Position numbers and translations under genes: made by a program
DNA from: Rhizobium etli CFN 42
Lineage (GTDB): Bacteria; Pseudomonadota; Alphaproteobacteria; Rhizobiales; Rhizobiaceae
Direction: 5' to 3'
Assembly: GCF_000092045.1 (NCBI RefSeq)
Contig: NC_007761.1
Coordinates: 809,001 to 873,000 of the forward strand
DNA length: 64,000 nucleotides
Part shown: piece after piece, positions 26,810-36,366 of the stretch
How the letters are laid out: each line of letters starts with the position of its first letter
Position numbering within the stretch: position 1 is the first letter of the stretch
Notes under the pieces: generated by a model
The model's input: only the letters and a program-made list of their open reading frames with translations
Database searches by the model: none
What the model was told of the DNA's origin: nothing

Positions 26810-27565
26810 ATGACACAACGATTGAATGCGAAGATTGCGGTTATCACGGGCGCCACTTCCGGCATCGGCCTTGCCGCCGCCAAGCGCTTCGTGGCTGAGG
26901 GCGCGCGCGTTTTTATCACGGGCCGTCGCAAGGATGTTCTCGATGCAGCAATCGCTGAGATCGGCGGCGGAGCCGTGGGAATTCAGGCGGATTCGGCCAA
27001 TCTTGCCGAGCTCGATCGCCTCTATGAAAAGGTGAAGGCTGAGGCTGGAAGAATCGACGTGCTCTTCGTCAATGCAGGTGGCGGCTCCATGTTGCCGCTC
27101 GGCGAAGTCACGGAAGAGCAGTATGACGACACGTTCGATCGAAATGTGAAGGGCGTTCTCTTTACGGTGCAGAAGGCCTTGCCACTGCTTGCACGGGGAT
27201 CATCGGTCGTCTTGACCGGATCGACAGCAGGCTCGACCGGCACGCCCGCCTTCAGCGTTTACGCTGCCTCCAAAGCCGCCTTGCGCAGCTTTGCGCGCAA
27301 CTGGATCCTCGACTTGAAGGATCGCGGCATTCGGATCAATACGCTTAGTCCTGGTCCGACGGAAACGACTGGACTGGTCGAACTGGCCGGTAAGGACCCG
27401 GTCCAACAGCAGGGCTTGCTCAATGCGCTGGCGGCCCAGGTGCCAATGGGCAGGGTCGGTCGTGCCGAGGAAGTTGCCGCAGCCGCACTCTTCCTCGCCT
27501 CGGATGATTCCAGCTTCGTTACCGGTGCCGAACTCTTCGTCGATGGCGGCAGCGCTCAGGTGTGA
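26810..27565 (+). CDS. Short-chain dehydrogenase/reductase (SDR) family oxidoreductase
   Basis: A classical 251-residue SDR. It has the cofactor motif TGATSGIGLAAAKRF at residues 14-28, VNAGGG near residue 89 (usual NNAG with V for the first N), catalytic Ser in VVLTGSTAGSTG, and the YAASK motif (Tyr155/Lys159 approximately). The acidic or basic residue after strand 2 (ITGRRKDVL) suggests NADP preference. AAAGGAGA precedes the ATG as a strong ribosome-binding site. It is transcribed away from the LysR gene at 25800 and probably regulated by it. The substrate is unknown. Confidence 0.92.
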   Translation: MTQRLNAKIAVITGATSGIGLAAAKRFVAEGARVFITGRRKDVLDAAIAEIGGGAVGIQADSANLAELDRLYEKVKAEAGRIDVLFVNAGGGSMLPLGEVTEEQYDDTFDRNVKGVLFTVQKALPLLARGSSVVLTGSTAGSTGTPAFSVYAASKAALRSFARNWILDLKDRGIRINTLSPGPTETTGLVELAGKDPVQQQGLLNALAAQVPMGRVGRAEEVAAAALFLASDDSSFVTGAELFVDGGSAQV

Positions 27566-27668
27566 ACACAATAGCGGTTTGCGGATGCCAGGGCGAGCCG
27601 CTGGCATCCGCTTATCCTTTCCGCTAATGCTGCCAACGACATGTGAAGCGGAAAGGAATCGGCGATAG

Positions 27669-28085
27669 ATGACCGGCTATGAAATCTTCTGGCCACTCCT
27701 CGCCCATGTAGCGCTGGTCTACGGCCTTTATGCCCTTCTCGGGATGCGGCGCGCAAAGATGGTCCGCGCCGGCAAGATAGCGAAATCGGATTATCGCGAA
27801 AATCGTGATGAGCCGGCCGAAAGCCTCGCCGTCAAGAACAGCCTCGCCAATCAGTTCGAACTGCCCGTGCTTTTCTACGCCTGCTGCGTTCTGCTCTACG
27901 TGACCGAGGCCGACAACCTTCCAGCCGTCGGCCTTGCTTGGCTTTTCGTCGCGCTGCGCTACGCCCACGCCGCCGTCCATGTCACCAGCAACGACCTCAG
28001 CTACCGCAGCCCGCTTTTCGCCGCCGGCTATCTCACGCTCGCCGCCATGTGGATCTGGCTCGCCGCCTGGATGGCAATGGGATAA
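27669..28085 (+). CDS. MAPEG-family membrane protein
   Basis: A 138-residue protein with four membrane segments: residues 7-25, 62-80, 86-103 and 116-136. The pattern RRAKMVRAGKI, then SLAVKNSLANQFELPVLFYA and LRYAHAAVHV matches the MAPEG superfamily (Glu/Asn-rich ends of TM2, arginine-containing TM3). Human members are glutathione-dependent enzymes; the role of bacterial members is mostly unknown. The E-x-R region typical of catalytic MAPEGs is not obvious here. A separate transcript is likely. Confidence 0.8.
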   Translation: MTGYEIFWPLLAHVALVYGLYALLGMRRAKMVRAGKIAKSDYRENRDEPAESLAVKNSLANQFELPVLFYACCVLLYVTEADNLPAVGLAWLFVALRYAHAAVHVTSNDLSYRSPLFAAGYLTLAAMWIWLAAWMAMG

Positions 28086-28502
28086 GACCTTGCGGCTGCG
28101 GGCGTGCCGCTGGCGGCGAACGCTTTCGTCCTCGACGTCACCCCGAATGAAGGTGCTGGGCTCGGGATCGCCTATTCCGGTCAAATCGCGGAAGACGCAC
28201 AGCAGCATCGGGTTAAGGCGACGCTGTCTGTGAGGTTCTAAAACTTCTGGACGGCCATTCCCTCGCAACGAAGAGTCGCAACATCAGCGGTTTCCCCTCG
28301 AAGAGAATTTCGCAACTATTTCAAGGGTTCTCTCGCCTGGCGCAACCGGGGGGAATGGCTGAACTCCCGATTTTCAGACGCGTTTGCCGGTCGTTAAAAT
28401 GTGAGCTTTTCCATTTACCGCTGATGAAGGCCTGCATGTCATATCCGCTCGACGCGGTGGTGGCAGATAGCTCCGCCGCGGAACAATAAGAACGGGAACG
28501 AC
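28086..28502. other. Intergenic region upstream of the TetR gene
   Basis: I see no convincing gene, RNA or terminator. The composition differs between halves: 28086-28200 is GC-rich like coding DNA, but all its frames are short. The TetR promoter probably lies in the last 100 bases. Confidence 0.4.
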
Positions 28503-29144
28503 ATGGGCGCGGAAAGCATGGATCGCATCGGTTTGCGCAGGAAGCCGAAGCAGGAGCGTAGCATCCAGAGGCTGGATCTTATCCTTGCTGCCGCCGCTAA
28601 AATAATCGCCCAAAAAGGCGTCAGCGCCATGCGGATGACGGAACTCGCTGTCGCCGCCAAGGTGCCGATCGGCTCGGTTTACCAGTATTTCCCGGAGAAG
28701 GCGGCGATCGTCAAAGCCCTGTTCGACCAGCACGCTTCGGCGATCCAGGCGAAGACGGCAGCGATGTTCCGCGATGTGCAGTCACTCGACCAGGCCCTCG
28801 ATCTCGTCTGCGCCACCATCGACTGGTACTACGAATCCTATCGCGACGATCCCGTTTATCGCGGCGTGTGGATGGGAACCGAGACCGATCAGGATCTGCT
28901 TCGGCTGAATATCGAGCATAGCGGTCGCGTCGCCGATATCTTCGATGACGCTGTACGCAGGTTGGCTCCCGACCTTTGCGACGAAGAAATGTTCGCGCGC
29001 ACTTACCTTTTCAGCCACCTGATCGGCGCCGTCATCCGGCTTGCCGCCGTCAGCGAAGAGACTATAGCGCGGCGCATGCTCGGCGAGTGGAAACGCGTCA
29101 TCCGCGCCTCTCTTTTTGCCGCGAGCGGGTCGAGCGCCGCGTAG
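28503..29144 (+). CDS. TetR-family transcriptional regulator
   Basis: A 213-residue protein. The TetR helix-turn-helix covers about residues 18-64 (ILAAAAKIIAQKGVSAMRMT, KVPIGSVYQYFPEKAAIVKA). The C-terminal domain is all-helical and resembles the TetR_C ligand domain found with aminotransferase or efflux genes. ATG 28503 and ATG 28518 are both possible starts. It is convergent with the LysR gene at 29153, with no adjacent target gene on its own strand, so the regulon cannot be guessed. Confidence 0.88.
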   Translation: MGAESMDRIGLRRKPKQERSIQRLDLILAAAAKIIAQKGVSAMRMTELAVAAKVPIGSVYQYFPEKAAIVKALFDQHASAIQAKTAAMFRDVQSLDQALDLVCATIDWYYESYRDDPVYRGVWMGTETDQDLLRLNIEHSGRVADIFDDAVRRLAPDLCDEEMFARTYLFSHLIGAVIRLAAVSEETIARRMLGEWKRVIRASLFAASGSSAA

Positions 29145-29152
29145 AGCCTTTC

Positions 29153-30109
29153 CTACCAGCTCGGCACCATATTCGCAGCCTTCAGCCGCGGATAAAGGCG
29201 CGCCTGGGCGGATTTGACATCCGCGTCCAGCCCGTCGTCGACGACAGCGGGCGTGATGTTATCGAGGCAGGCGGTGATATGCGCCGTGATTGCGTTCATC
29301 AGCGACAGCGAGACGCCCGGCCGCTTCATGATGCCGATCTGCACCGGCGGCAGCGCCGGGAAACCGTCGGCCTGGCTCAGCACCTTCATGCCCGTGCGCA
29401 GCGCCGATTCCGGCATCACCGAGACCGCCATGCCTGCAAGCACGGCCGCAGCGACGACGGTGCAGGACCAGCTGGTGAACAGAATCTGGTGCTCGCGGCC
29501 GACGGCATCGAGCGCCGAGCAGGCAAGCTGGCGCCACTGGCAGTCGCGGCGGCCAACGGCTAGCGGTACCGGCGCGTCGTCGCGGATCGGATGATTGGCC
29601 GAGCCGACCCAGCAGAGCGGCTCGGTTCTCACCACATCGGACATGCGCTCGCGCGGATTGTGGGTGACAAGGGCGATATCGAGCTCGCCCTTGTGCATGC
29701 GCTCGGCAAGGTCCACCGAGGGTTCGCAGACGATGTAGAGCTCGACATTCGGATGCGTCTTGGCAAAACGGCCGATGATTTCAGGCATGTAGCGATCGGC
29801 GTAATCGTCCGGCGTGCCGATGCGCAGCGTCCCCTCCAACCTGTTGTCGTCAAAGGCGGCGATCGCCTCATTGTTGAGGCGGATGATGCGCCGGGCGTAA
29901 TTGAGCAGTTTTTCACCCTCGACCGTCAGCCGGTTGCCGCGGCCGTCCTTGATGAACAGCTGCTTGCCGATGCGCTCTTCGAGACGGCGCATCTGCATGG
30001 AAACGGCGGATTGGGTCTTGTAGACCCGGTCGGCGGCCTTGGTGAAGCTGCCGGAATCGACGATGGCGATGAAAGTCTGCAACTGGTCGAGATCAAGAGG
30101 CGCGGACAT
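29153..30109 (-). CDS. LysR-family transcriptional regulator
   Basis: A 318-residue protein with the LysR helix-turn-helix at about residues 8-65 (DSGSFTKAADRVYKTQSAVS, MRRLEERIGKQLFIKDGRG) and a full LysR_substrate domain (RIGTPDDYADRYMPEIIGRF onward). The effector half resembles regulators of the same group as IciA/PecT-like activators, but the ligand is not clear. It is divergent from the DUF1127 gene, with a 205-base shared intergenic region that probably carries both promoters and a LysR site. Confidence 0.9.
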   Translation of the reverse strand: MSAPLDLDQLQTFIAIVDSGSFTKAADRVYKTQSAVSMQMRRLEERIGKQLFIKDGRGNRLTVEGEKLLNYARRIIRLNNEAIAAFDDNRLEGTLRIGTPDDYADRYMPEIIGRFAKTHPNVELYIVCEPSVDLAERMHKGELDIALVTHNPRERMSDVVRTEPLCWVGSANHPIRDDAPVPLAVGRRDCQWRQLACSALDAVGREHQILFTSWSCTVVAAAVLAGMAVSVMPESALRTGMKVLSQADGFPALPPVQIGIMKRPGVSLSLMNAITAHITACLDNITPAVVDDGLDADVKSAQARLYPRLKAANMVPSW

Positions 30110-30314
30110 GGTTTCACCTATAAAGATAGCTGATGATAATCATTAGAAACATTCGTTGGACTGATCAATAGGTCTTTGGCATCTTCGGGATGCAAATCAA
30201 GCAAAGTGAAGGACAGACACCCCTGCCTGTCCGAGCCGAATTCAGCCTGCTCCCTTCCGCACGACCTCGCGGCAGGGGTGGGTTGTTGCGTGCCCCGAAA
30301 GAAAGGAGAGTTCG

Positions 30315-30614
30315 ATGCACACGACAGACCGGACACTAGAACTCGACTGCGGTAAGCTGACCCCGACGTTTTTCCAGCGTCTGGCGGCAGGCCTCGCCCC
30401 GTTGACCTCCCTCTTTCGCGTGTTCCGCAATCGCATGGAGATCAACGGGCTGCATGATCTGAACGACACGCAGCTGAGGGACATCGGCCTCACCAGGGCC
30501 GATCTGACCTCGGCGTTCCTGGCCTCGACTTTTTTCGAGGACCCGTCGGAACATCTGACGCGCTCGGCGCGTAATCGTTGGCGCCTGCAGTTCTTCCGCT
30601 CCTGCGACGAGTAG
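30315..30614 (+). CDS. DUF1127-family small protein
   Basis: A 99-residue protein. The DUF1127 core is at residues 45-65 (INGLHDLNDTQLRDIGLTRA), preceded by a basic segment (FRVFRNRMEI). Alphaproteobacterial DUF1127 proteins include small arginine-rich RNA-associated and phosphate/stress-regulated proteins. This one is longer than the ~47-residue minimal type. AAAGGAGAG lies just before the ATG. It is followed by a strong terminator, so it is monocistronic. Confidence 0.85.
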   Translation: MHTTDRTLELDCGKLTPTFFQRLAAGLAPLTSLFRVFRNRMEINGLHDLNDTQLRDIGLTRADLTSAFLASTFFEDPSEHLTRSARNRWRLQFFRSCDE

Positions 30615-30660
30615 GAGCGCGAGTTTCCCCGCAGGGTGATAGCCAATAGCCCTGCCGCTT

Positions 30661-30701
30661 GACCCGGTGATCGGCTTTCCCAGCCATCGCCGGGTCTTTT
30701 T
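30661..30701 (+). terminator. Rho-independent terminator after the DUF1127 gene
   Basis: GACCCGGTGAT pairs with (G)ATCGCCGGGTC across a loop, followed by TTTTT (30697-30701). It lies 46 bases after the stop and touches the 3' end of the convergent gene at 30700. Confidence 0.85.
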
Positions 30702-31566
30702 ATGTCTTGGTGTCAGGAGAGGGCTTCGGCCGGTAGGTTTCGAAAATCGCCTCCAGGTTCCTCTGGTAGCTCTTCTGCACCTCAAGTCCGCTGTCGAACA
30801 TGGCGTTCAGCATTTCGGCATAGCTGTCGCCATTGACCTTTGGCTCTTCCTCCGGCGCGGCCTGCGTCTTTGCTGCGGGCTTTTGGGCGGCCGGCTGCTG
30901 GCCGAGGCCGGCCATCATCTCCTGGAAAGCCTTGGCGAAGGGATTGTCGAGGAAGGGATTGGGTTGAGGCGCCGGTTCCGGCTTCGCTGCCGAAAACATC
31001 AGCTGCATCGCCTGTGTGAACGGATTGTCGAAGATGCTGGCTTCCGGAGCCTTTTGCTTCGGTGCGAAGCCCGTGCTTTCCAACCATTTCTGGATGGTTT
31101 CGCCCATTGCGGTGTTGACGAAAGGATTGACCGGCGCGGCCATCTGGCCGGTCGTCTGCTTAAAGAGCCCGCCCATAAGCGTGTCGGCCAGCACCGGCAG
31201 CATCTGTTTGTAGATATCCTGTCCGATCCCGGTCATCTGGGCGGCCTGGGCTGCAATCGCCCGCGAAACCTCTTTGGAGCCGAAGAGCTGGGCCAGGATA
31301 TTGTTGCCGTCGGAAATGCCCTCCGGCGTGAAGGCTCGGCTCATATCCTCGAAATATCGAGCGTAGTTGCCGGAGGCGACGGCCTGCATCAGCCCGACAA
31401 AATCGTAAGGATTGCCGGTGCTGCGCTTCAGGCCGGCGGAAAAGGCCGGCATCAGCGCCGCCATGGCCTTCGTCGCCTGTTCCTGCGCTAGGTTGAACTG
31501 CCGCGCGACCGCTTCCATCGCCGCACCGTTCTGCGCCTGCATCATCATGTCGAAGAGTGGCAGCAT
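30700..31566 (-). CDS. DUF937 domain-containing protein
   Basis: The start is ATG 31566 (MLPLFDMMMQAQNGAAME); GAGG follows upstream at the right distance. The 288-residue product has an N-terminal helical DUF937 region (QFNLAQEQATKAMAALMPAF; about residues 1-150) and a C-terminal half rich in Pro/Ala (EPAPQPNPF, QPAAQKPAAKTQAAP), likely disordered, with repeated NPF motifs. Family members (YidB-like) have no established biochemical function. It is soluble, with no signal peptide. It is probably transcribed alone. Confidence 0.75.
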   Translation of the reverse strand: MLPLFDMMMQAQNGAAMEAVARQFNLAQEQATKAMAALMPAFSAGLKRSTGNPYDFVGLMQAVASGNYARYFEDMSRAFTPEGISDGNNILAQLFGSKEVSRAIAAQAAQMTGIGQDIYKQMLPVLADTLMGGLFKQTTGQMAAPVNPFVNTAMGETIQKWLESTGFAPKQKAPEASIFDNPFTQAMQLMFSAAKPEPAPQPNPFLDNPFAKAFQEMMAGLGQQPAAQKPAAKTQAAPEEEPKVNGDSYAEMLNAMFDSGLEVQKSYQRNLEAIFETYRPKPSPDTKT

Positions 31567-31664
31567 GGAGGTCCCTTTCCCCGAGTCGTGACGCGTTTTG
31601 ACGTCACTATATCCGGAAATGGTAATGTGCAAACGGCTTTTTGCCAGAGGCGCTTAGGACGATC

Positions 31665-33038
31665 TCAGTACTGATAGTCCTCGAAGACCGGTTCGACGGA
31701 ACCCTGCCAGCGGCCGTGATAGAGCGAAAGCAGATCCTCGGCGAGCGTCGCCTTCTTGGCAAGTACCTCGTCGAGCGGCGCAAGGAAGATGCTCTCGTCC
31801 TGGCCTTCGCCATTGAGCTTGCCGCGCGATTTGAGGCCGGCCTTCGATATGCCGACCACCTCGCGGGCCATCTCGAGAAGCGAGTGCCCGCGGAACTCAG
31901 CCTGCAACCCTTCGGCCGGAACGGCGTTGCGCAGGGCGCTGACCTCGGCAAAGCTCCAATCCTTGGTCAGCTCGTCGGCTGCCTCGAGGGCTGCATCTTC
32001 ATAGAGCAGGCCGACCCAGAAGGCCGGCAAGGCGCAGATGCGCCGCCAGGGGCCGCCATCGGCACCACGCATTTCGAGGAAACGCTTCAGCCGCACGTCG
32101 GGGAAGAGCGTCGAAAGATGGTTCGTCCAGTCGCCCATCGTCGGCGCCGGATCGACGACCTCGCCCTTCAAGGCGCCGTTCATGAACTGGCGGAAGGTGA
32201 CGTGCGTACAGTCGTGATAGCGCCCGTCACGGACGATGAAATACATCGGCACGTCGAGCGCCCATTCGGCATAGTCGCGGAAGCCGAAATCGTCGCGGAA
32301 GGTGAAGTCGAGCAGGCCGGAGCGCCGATTGTCAGTGTCACGCCAGATATCGCCGCGCCAGGAGAGCAAACCGTTCGGCTTGCCCTCGGTGAAGGGCGAG
32401 GATGCAAAGAGCGCGGTCGCCAGCGATTGCAGCTTCATCGAGACACGCATCTTCTTGCGCATGTCGGCTTCCGAGGAGAAATCGAGATTCACCTGGATCG
32501 TGCAGGTGCGGTACATCATGTCGAGGCCCTTGGTGCCGACCTTCGGCATATAGCGGGTCATGATCTCGTAGCGCGATTTCGGCATTTGCGGCGTTTCAGC
32601 ATAGGTCCATTTCGGACTGCCGCCGATCCCGAGGAAACGGATGCCCATGGGTTCGGCGATCTCGCGCAACGTCGCCAGGTGCTGATTCGATTCCCGGCAG
32701 GTCTGGTGGATCGTCTCCAGCGGCGCGCCTGATAATTCGAACTGGCCGCCGGGTTCGATCGAGATCGCGCCCATGCCGTTCTGTTCGGCAAGGCCGATGA
32801 TGTTGCCGCCGTCCAGGATCGGCTCCCAGCCGCTCTTTTTCTGCAGGCCGGTAAGCAGGGCGGAGATGCTGGCATCGCCGAAATAGGGAACCGGGCTGTT
32901 GTCGGCGCGGAAGAAAGCGAACTTCTCATGTTCGGTGCCGATCCGGAAGCGCTCCGGCGGCTTGTTGCCCGCGGCGATGTAATCGGTCAATTCCTGGACC
33001 GAAGAGAGCGGCGTCTGGTCGGTGGTGTCGCGGGCCAT
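31665..33038 (-). CDS. gshA: Glutamate-cysteine ligase
   Basis: A 457-residue enzyme from ATG 33038 that joins glutamate and cysteine to gamma-glutamylcysteine, the first step of glutathione synthesis in the cytosol. It is of the plant/alphaproteobacterial GCS2 type: RIGTEHEKFAFFR near residue 38 (metal-binding Glu), GAISIEPGGQFELSG (second acidic cluster), RTCTIQVNLDFSSE and SSPFTEGKPNGLLSWRGDIW. The length and motif order are complete. The upstream extension to 33107 is ignored because the ATG at 33038 begins the conserved N-terminus. rsmE and the phosphate transporter gene lie upstream on the same strand. Confidence 0.95.
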   Translation of the reverse strand: MARDTTDQTPLSSVQELTDYIAAGNKPPERFRIGTEHEKFAFFRADNSPVPYFGDASISALLTGLQKKSGWEPILDGGNIIGLAEQNGMGAISIEPGGQFELSGAPLETIHQTCRESNQHLATLREIAEPMGIRFLGIGGSPKWTYAETPQMPKSRYEIMTRYMPKVGTKGLDMMYRTCTIQVNLDFSSEADMRKKMRVSMKLQSLATALFASSPFTEGKPNGLLSWRGDIWRDTDNRRSGLLDFTFRDDFGFRDYAEWALDVPMYFIVRDGRYHDCTHVTFRQFMNGALKGEVVDPAPTMGDWTNHLSTLFPDVRLKRFLEMRGADGGPWRRICALPAFWVGLLYEDAALEAADELTKDWSFAEVSALRNAVPAEGLQAEFRGHSLLEMAREVVGISKAGLKSRGKLNGEGQDESIFLAPLDEVLAKKATLAEDLLSLYHGRWQGSVEPVFEDYQY

Positions 33039-33183
33039 GCGGGGTACCTGTATTCGAAAGGCGCCCAGGGGGCCGGGCAATTGGAAGGTGATTAGGACCC
33101 AAGCCACGTATGTTGCAAGTGAAATTCTTTCAACGACGCATCAAAAAAACAGCAGCGATTTCCGCGTCAACCCGTTTTCGCAG

Positions 33184-33921
33184 TCACGTCCAGTCGCCGA
33201 TCGCCGCCTGGACCACCGCCAGCGCCGCAACGGCCGCCGTATCTGCCCTGAGGATGCGCGGCCCGAGCGGAATGGCGGTGACGAAATCGAGGCTTCGAAG
33301 CCGCGCCCGCTCTTCTTCCGAAAAGCCGCCTTCCGGTCCGACGAGCAGAGCGAGATGCCTTTCCTGGATGGCTGCCAGCACCGGCAGCGGGTTTTGCCCG
33401 GCATCGCCCTCGTCGCAGTAGATGATGCGGCGCTCGCTCGGCCAACGATCGAGCAGGTCGGAGAGTTTCACCGGCTCGGCCACCTCGGGAATGGCGAGAA
33501 CGCCACACTGCTCGGCCGCCTCGACGACATTGGCGCGAAGCTTGTCGAGATTGGTGATCTTGCCCTGCACATGCTGGGTCATGACCGGCTGCAGCCGGCC
33601 GGCGCCCATCTCCACCGCCTTCTGCACGAGGTAATCCAGGCGCCCGACCTTGAGCGGGGCAAAGAGATAATGCAGGTCGCAAGGCGCCGGCTGCGGCCGT
33701 GTCGCTTCGATTGCCGTCAGCAGGATGCGTTTGCGCGTGGGGAAGCTGAGGGTGGCTTTCCACTCACCGTCACGGCCGTTGAAGAGCAGGATCTCCGCGC
33801 CATCCTCCATTCTGAGCACGTTGGCGAGATAGTTGAACTGATCGGCATTCGCCTCGACGGCGGCGCCGGCAGAAAGCGGCGCATAGACGAAAAGCCGTTG
33901 CATGCGGAAATTGGCGCGCAT
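33184..33921 (-). CDS. rsmE: 16S rRNA (uracil(1498)-N(3))-methyltransferase
   Basis: A 245-residue SPOUT-class enzyme that methylates N3 of U1498 (E. coli numbering) in 16S rRNA. The N-terminal PUA-like part ([20 protein letters not shown]) is followed by the knotted domain with [20 protein letters not shown] and [18 protein letters not shown], the SAM-binding knot. The conserved E-x-x-x-Q-C/S-G block ([16 protein letters not shown]) is present. It is transcribed toward gshA (146-base gap), a gene order common in rhizobia. Confidence 0.95.
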   Translation of the reverse strand: MRANFRMQRLFVYAPLSAGAAVEANADQFNYLANVLRMEDGAEILLFNGRDGEWKATLSFPTRKRILLTAIEATRPQPAPCDLHYLFAPLKVGRLDYLVQKAVEMGAGRLQPVMTQHVQGKITNLDKLRANVVEAAEQCGVLAIPEVAEPVKLSDLLDRWPSERRIIYCDEGDAGQNPLPVLAAIQERHLALLVGPEGGFSEEERARLRSLDFVTAIPLGPRILRADTAAVAALAVVQAAIGDWT

Positions 33922-33937
33922 TCAAAAACCCGAGGTG

Positions 33938-35449
33938 TCAGACAAAGAGCGCGAACATAACCCAATAAATCATCGCCGCAAGCGCTCCCGAAACCGGTAC
34001 AGTGATGATCCAGGCCGCGATGATCGTCATGAAATGCGAGCGACGCACGAGATAGCGCCGCCGCCTTTCATGAATGTTCGGCTCCTCCGGTTCATCCAGT
34101 TCCCAGCTGTCGGCCTTGCGCCTGATATAGGCGATGCGGCGCTTGGAACGGCGGGTGTACCATTCGCGGAAGAAGCCGACGCCGAAGACGGCGCCGACGG
34201 CGATATGCGTGGTGCTGACCGGCAGGCCGAGCCAGGAGGCGACGATGACGGTGAAAGCGGTCGACAGTGCGACGCAGTAGGCGCGCATCGGGTTGAGCTT
34301 GGTGATCTCCTCGCCGACCAGACGGATGAGGCGCGGCCCGAAGAGCAGCAGGCCGACGGAGATGCCGAGGGCGCCGATCAGCATTACCCAGAGGGGCGGA
34401 TGGCCCACGCCGCCGTCGCTGCCGATGCCGGCCGAATGGACGATCGCCGAAAGCGGCCCGACCGCGTTCGAGACGTCGTTAGCGCCATGCGCGAAGGACA
34501 GCAGCGCCGCAGAGCCGATGAGCGGCAGCCGGAACAACACCCGCAGGGAGCTGTTGCGGTTTTCGAGACCCTGCGCCTGGGCGAGAACGAGTGGCCGAGC
34601 CGCAAGCCAGCTGACCAGCCCGATCCCGATACCGATCAGAATGACGGTGAAGGGCGGGAACCGGCCCGGAGGCGAGAGCTGCAGCACCATATAGGCCATA
34701 AAGGCGCCGGCCATCGCCGCGACCAGCACCGGCACCCAGAGTCGTGCCGCCGCGATCTTGTCGTCGCGATAGATGATGAGCGTCTTGACGAGATAAAGCA
34801 GGCCGGCGGCAATCAATCCACCGATCAACGGCGAAGTGATCCAGCTCGAGGTGATCTCCAGCATGACCCGCCAGTTCACCGGCTCCGTCCCGACGGCCGA
34901 GATGCCGGCGCCGATCACTGCACCCACGATCGCATGGGTGGTCGAAACCGGCGCGTTCATCCAGGTGGCGAGATTGATCCAGAGGGCCGCCGCCATCAGC
35001 GCCGCCATCATGATCCAGCCGAGCGCAACCTGCGGCACCTGGACGGCGTCGACGATGTTGGAGGAAATCGTCTTGACGACCTCGCCGCCGGCGATCGTGG
35101 CGCCGAGGACTTCGAAAATCGCGGCGATGACGAGCGCCTGGCCCATCGTCATGGCGCGCGCACCGACGGCGGCGCCGACATTGTTGGTGACGTCATTGGC
35201 GCCGATATTCATCGCCATGTAGCCGGCAAGGGCCGCCGCCGCCACGACGAGCATGGCTCCTGGGCGGTCGAACACATAGACACCGGCAAAGAGCATGGTC
35301 AGGCCGACGAAGATCAGCCCAAGCCCGGGCGCCACCAGTCGTCGCAACACATGCTTGGCCACGTCCTCGACATGAGTGATCTTGTCGAGGTCCTTGTCGA
35401 GCGTGCGTTTCGTGAGGACGGCAGGGCGTGGTGGCATTCTTTTTCCCAA
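33938..35449 (-). CDS. pit: Low-affinity inorganic phosphate transporter (Pit family)
   Basis: A 503-residue transporter of the PHO4/Pit family that moves metal-phosphate with protons across the inner membrane. The two inverted signature repeats are visible: GANDVTNNVGAAVGARAMT in the first half and FAHGANDVSNAVGPLSAIV in the second, each at the start of a membrane domain. A long basic-acidic loop lies between, and about ten membrane segments are predicted. The N-terminal ~45 residues are polar and acidic-basic, longer than in E. coli PitA. It sits 16 bases before rsmE on the same strand. Confidence 0.9.
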   Translation of the reverse strand: MGKRMPPRPAVLTKRTLDKDLDKITHVEDVAKHVLRRLVAPGLGLIFVGLTMLFAGVYVFDRPGAMLVVAAAALAGYMAMNIGANDVTNNVGAAVGARAMTMGQALVIAAIFEVLGATIAGGEVVKTISSNIVDAVQVPQVALGWIMMAALMAAALWINLATWMNAPVSTTHAIVGAVIGAGISAVGTEPVNWRVMLEITSSWITSPLIGGLIAAGLLYLVKTLIIYRDDKIAAARLWVPVLVAAMAGAFMAYMVLQLSPPGRFPPFTVILIGIGIGLVSWLAARPLVLAQAQGLENRNSSLRVLFRLPLIGSAALLSFAHGANDVSNAVGPLSAIVHSAGIGSDGGVGHPPLWVMLIGALGISVGLLLFGPRLIRLVGEEITKLNPMRAYCVALSTAFTVIVASWLGLPVSTTHIAVGAVFGVGFFREWYTRRSKRRIAYIRRKADSWELDEPEEPNIHERRRRYLVRRSHFMTIIAAWIITVPVSGALAAMIYWVMFALFV

Positions 35450-35499
35450 GGATGAATCTGCTTCTACGCTGCCTTTCTAGCAGTGCAAGATGGCAGGAT

Positions 35500-36021
35500 T
35501 CATTCCGCCGGGATTTGTTTCGACGCTTTGACCGAAAGCCTGTCGGTCAGCTTTCGCTTGAAGGCGAGGAACAGGTGGCGCAGCTCCGGTTCGCGCACGC
35601 GTCCGGCTGCTTCGTCGAACGAAACCCATTCGATGGTGCGTTCACCCTTTTCCTTGAAATTTTTCGCGATGCCGGTGACTTCAAGCGGATAGACTTGCAC
35701 CTTGCAAGATACACGCACCCCATCCCGGAGCACCTTGGGATAGGTGTAGGCGCCAAGCGTTTCCATTTCGACTGAACCCTTGACGCCGGCTTCTTCCATG
35801 GCCTCCTGTGCGGCGACTTCGTGCGCACATTTGCCGTTCATCGGCCAGCCCTTGGGAATGACCCAGCGGCCGGTATCGCGGCTCGTCATCAGGAGAACCT
35901 CGAGCTTATCACCGTCCCCCACCCGATAGCAGAGCGCACCATATTGCTGTCGCGGTGGGCGCCGGAACATCAGTTGCACATCGGATGCCAGTCGGGCGAG
36001 AAGGGTCAATTGTCGGCTCAC
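35500..36021 (-). CDS. NUDIX hydrolase (DIPP-like), with changed Nudix box
   Basis: A 173-residue protein with the Nudix fold: GRWVIPKGWPMNGK leads into HEVAAQEAMEEAGVKGSV. The standard box needs G-x5-E-x7-R-E-U-x-E-E-x-G-U. Here the E and R are K and Q, while the E-E-x-G-V core that binds metal is kept. The family hydrolyses nucleoside diphosphates linked to another group; diphosphoinositol-polyphosphate hydrolases use a similar KGW context. Activity with the changed residues is uncertain. The start may be the first ATG or slightly inside. Confidence 0.8.
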   Translation of the reverse strand: MSRQLTLLARLASDVQLMFRRPPRQQYGALCYRVGDGDKLEVLLMTSRDTGRWVIPKGWPMNGKCAHEVAAQEAMEEAGVKGSVEMETLGAYTYPKVLRDGVRVSCKVQVYPLEVTGIAKNFKEKGERTIEWVSFDEAAGRVREPELRHLFLAFKRKLTDRLSVKASKQIPAE

Positions 36022-36366
36022 CTTTGTCGTTGATGTTAGGAATCGCTCATATACCTTGTATCACGGAAAGCTTGCGCAAGCCAAAATTTGCCGCACGATC
36101 CGAACGCGATTTGTTTTTGCGTGTTTCATAAGGAAATCGAGCTGGGGCAGGCTCGAAAAAACCGTCACCTCCTGTCTCGAACGCGTCGCGTTGCACAGGT
36201 GTACAATATGATCCCGCCGTGGCTTCAAATCAATGGCGGGGCCGTTTGGTCCACCGGGATTTCAGATTTGTAGAACCGTGCCTCCCCTTGGCGCCGGTGG
36301 CATGGCCGACATCGACCCAACGTGCAAATCGCCCGTCTCGGTCCTTCGCGTTGACGTGAGGTGCTA
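36022..36366. other. Intergenic region between NUDIX and LysR genes
   Basis: No gene, terminator or repeat is convincing here. The two genes on either side are on the same strand, so the NUDIX promoter is expected near 36030-36120. Confidence 0.4.

Noticed and set aside
33902..35455. Long plus-strand frame opposite the Pit transporter gene (517 codons)
   Set aside because: Highly charged, Asp/Arg/Gly/His-rich, no domain. It is the antisense shadow of a membrane protein gene.
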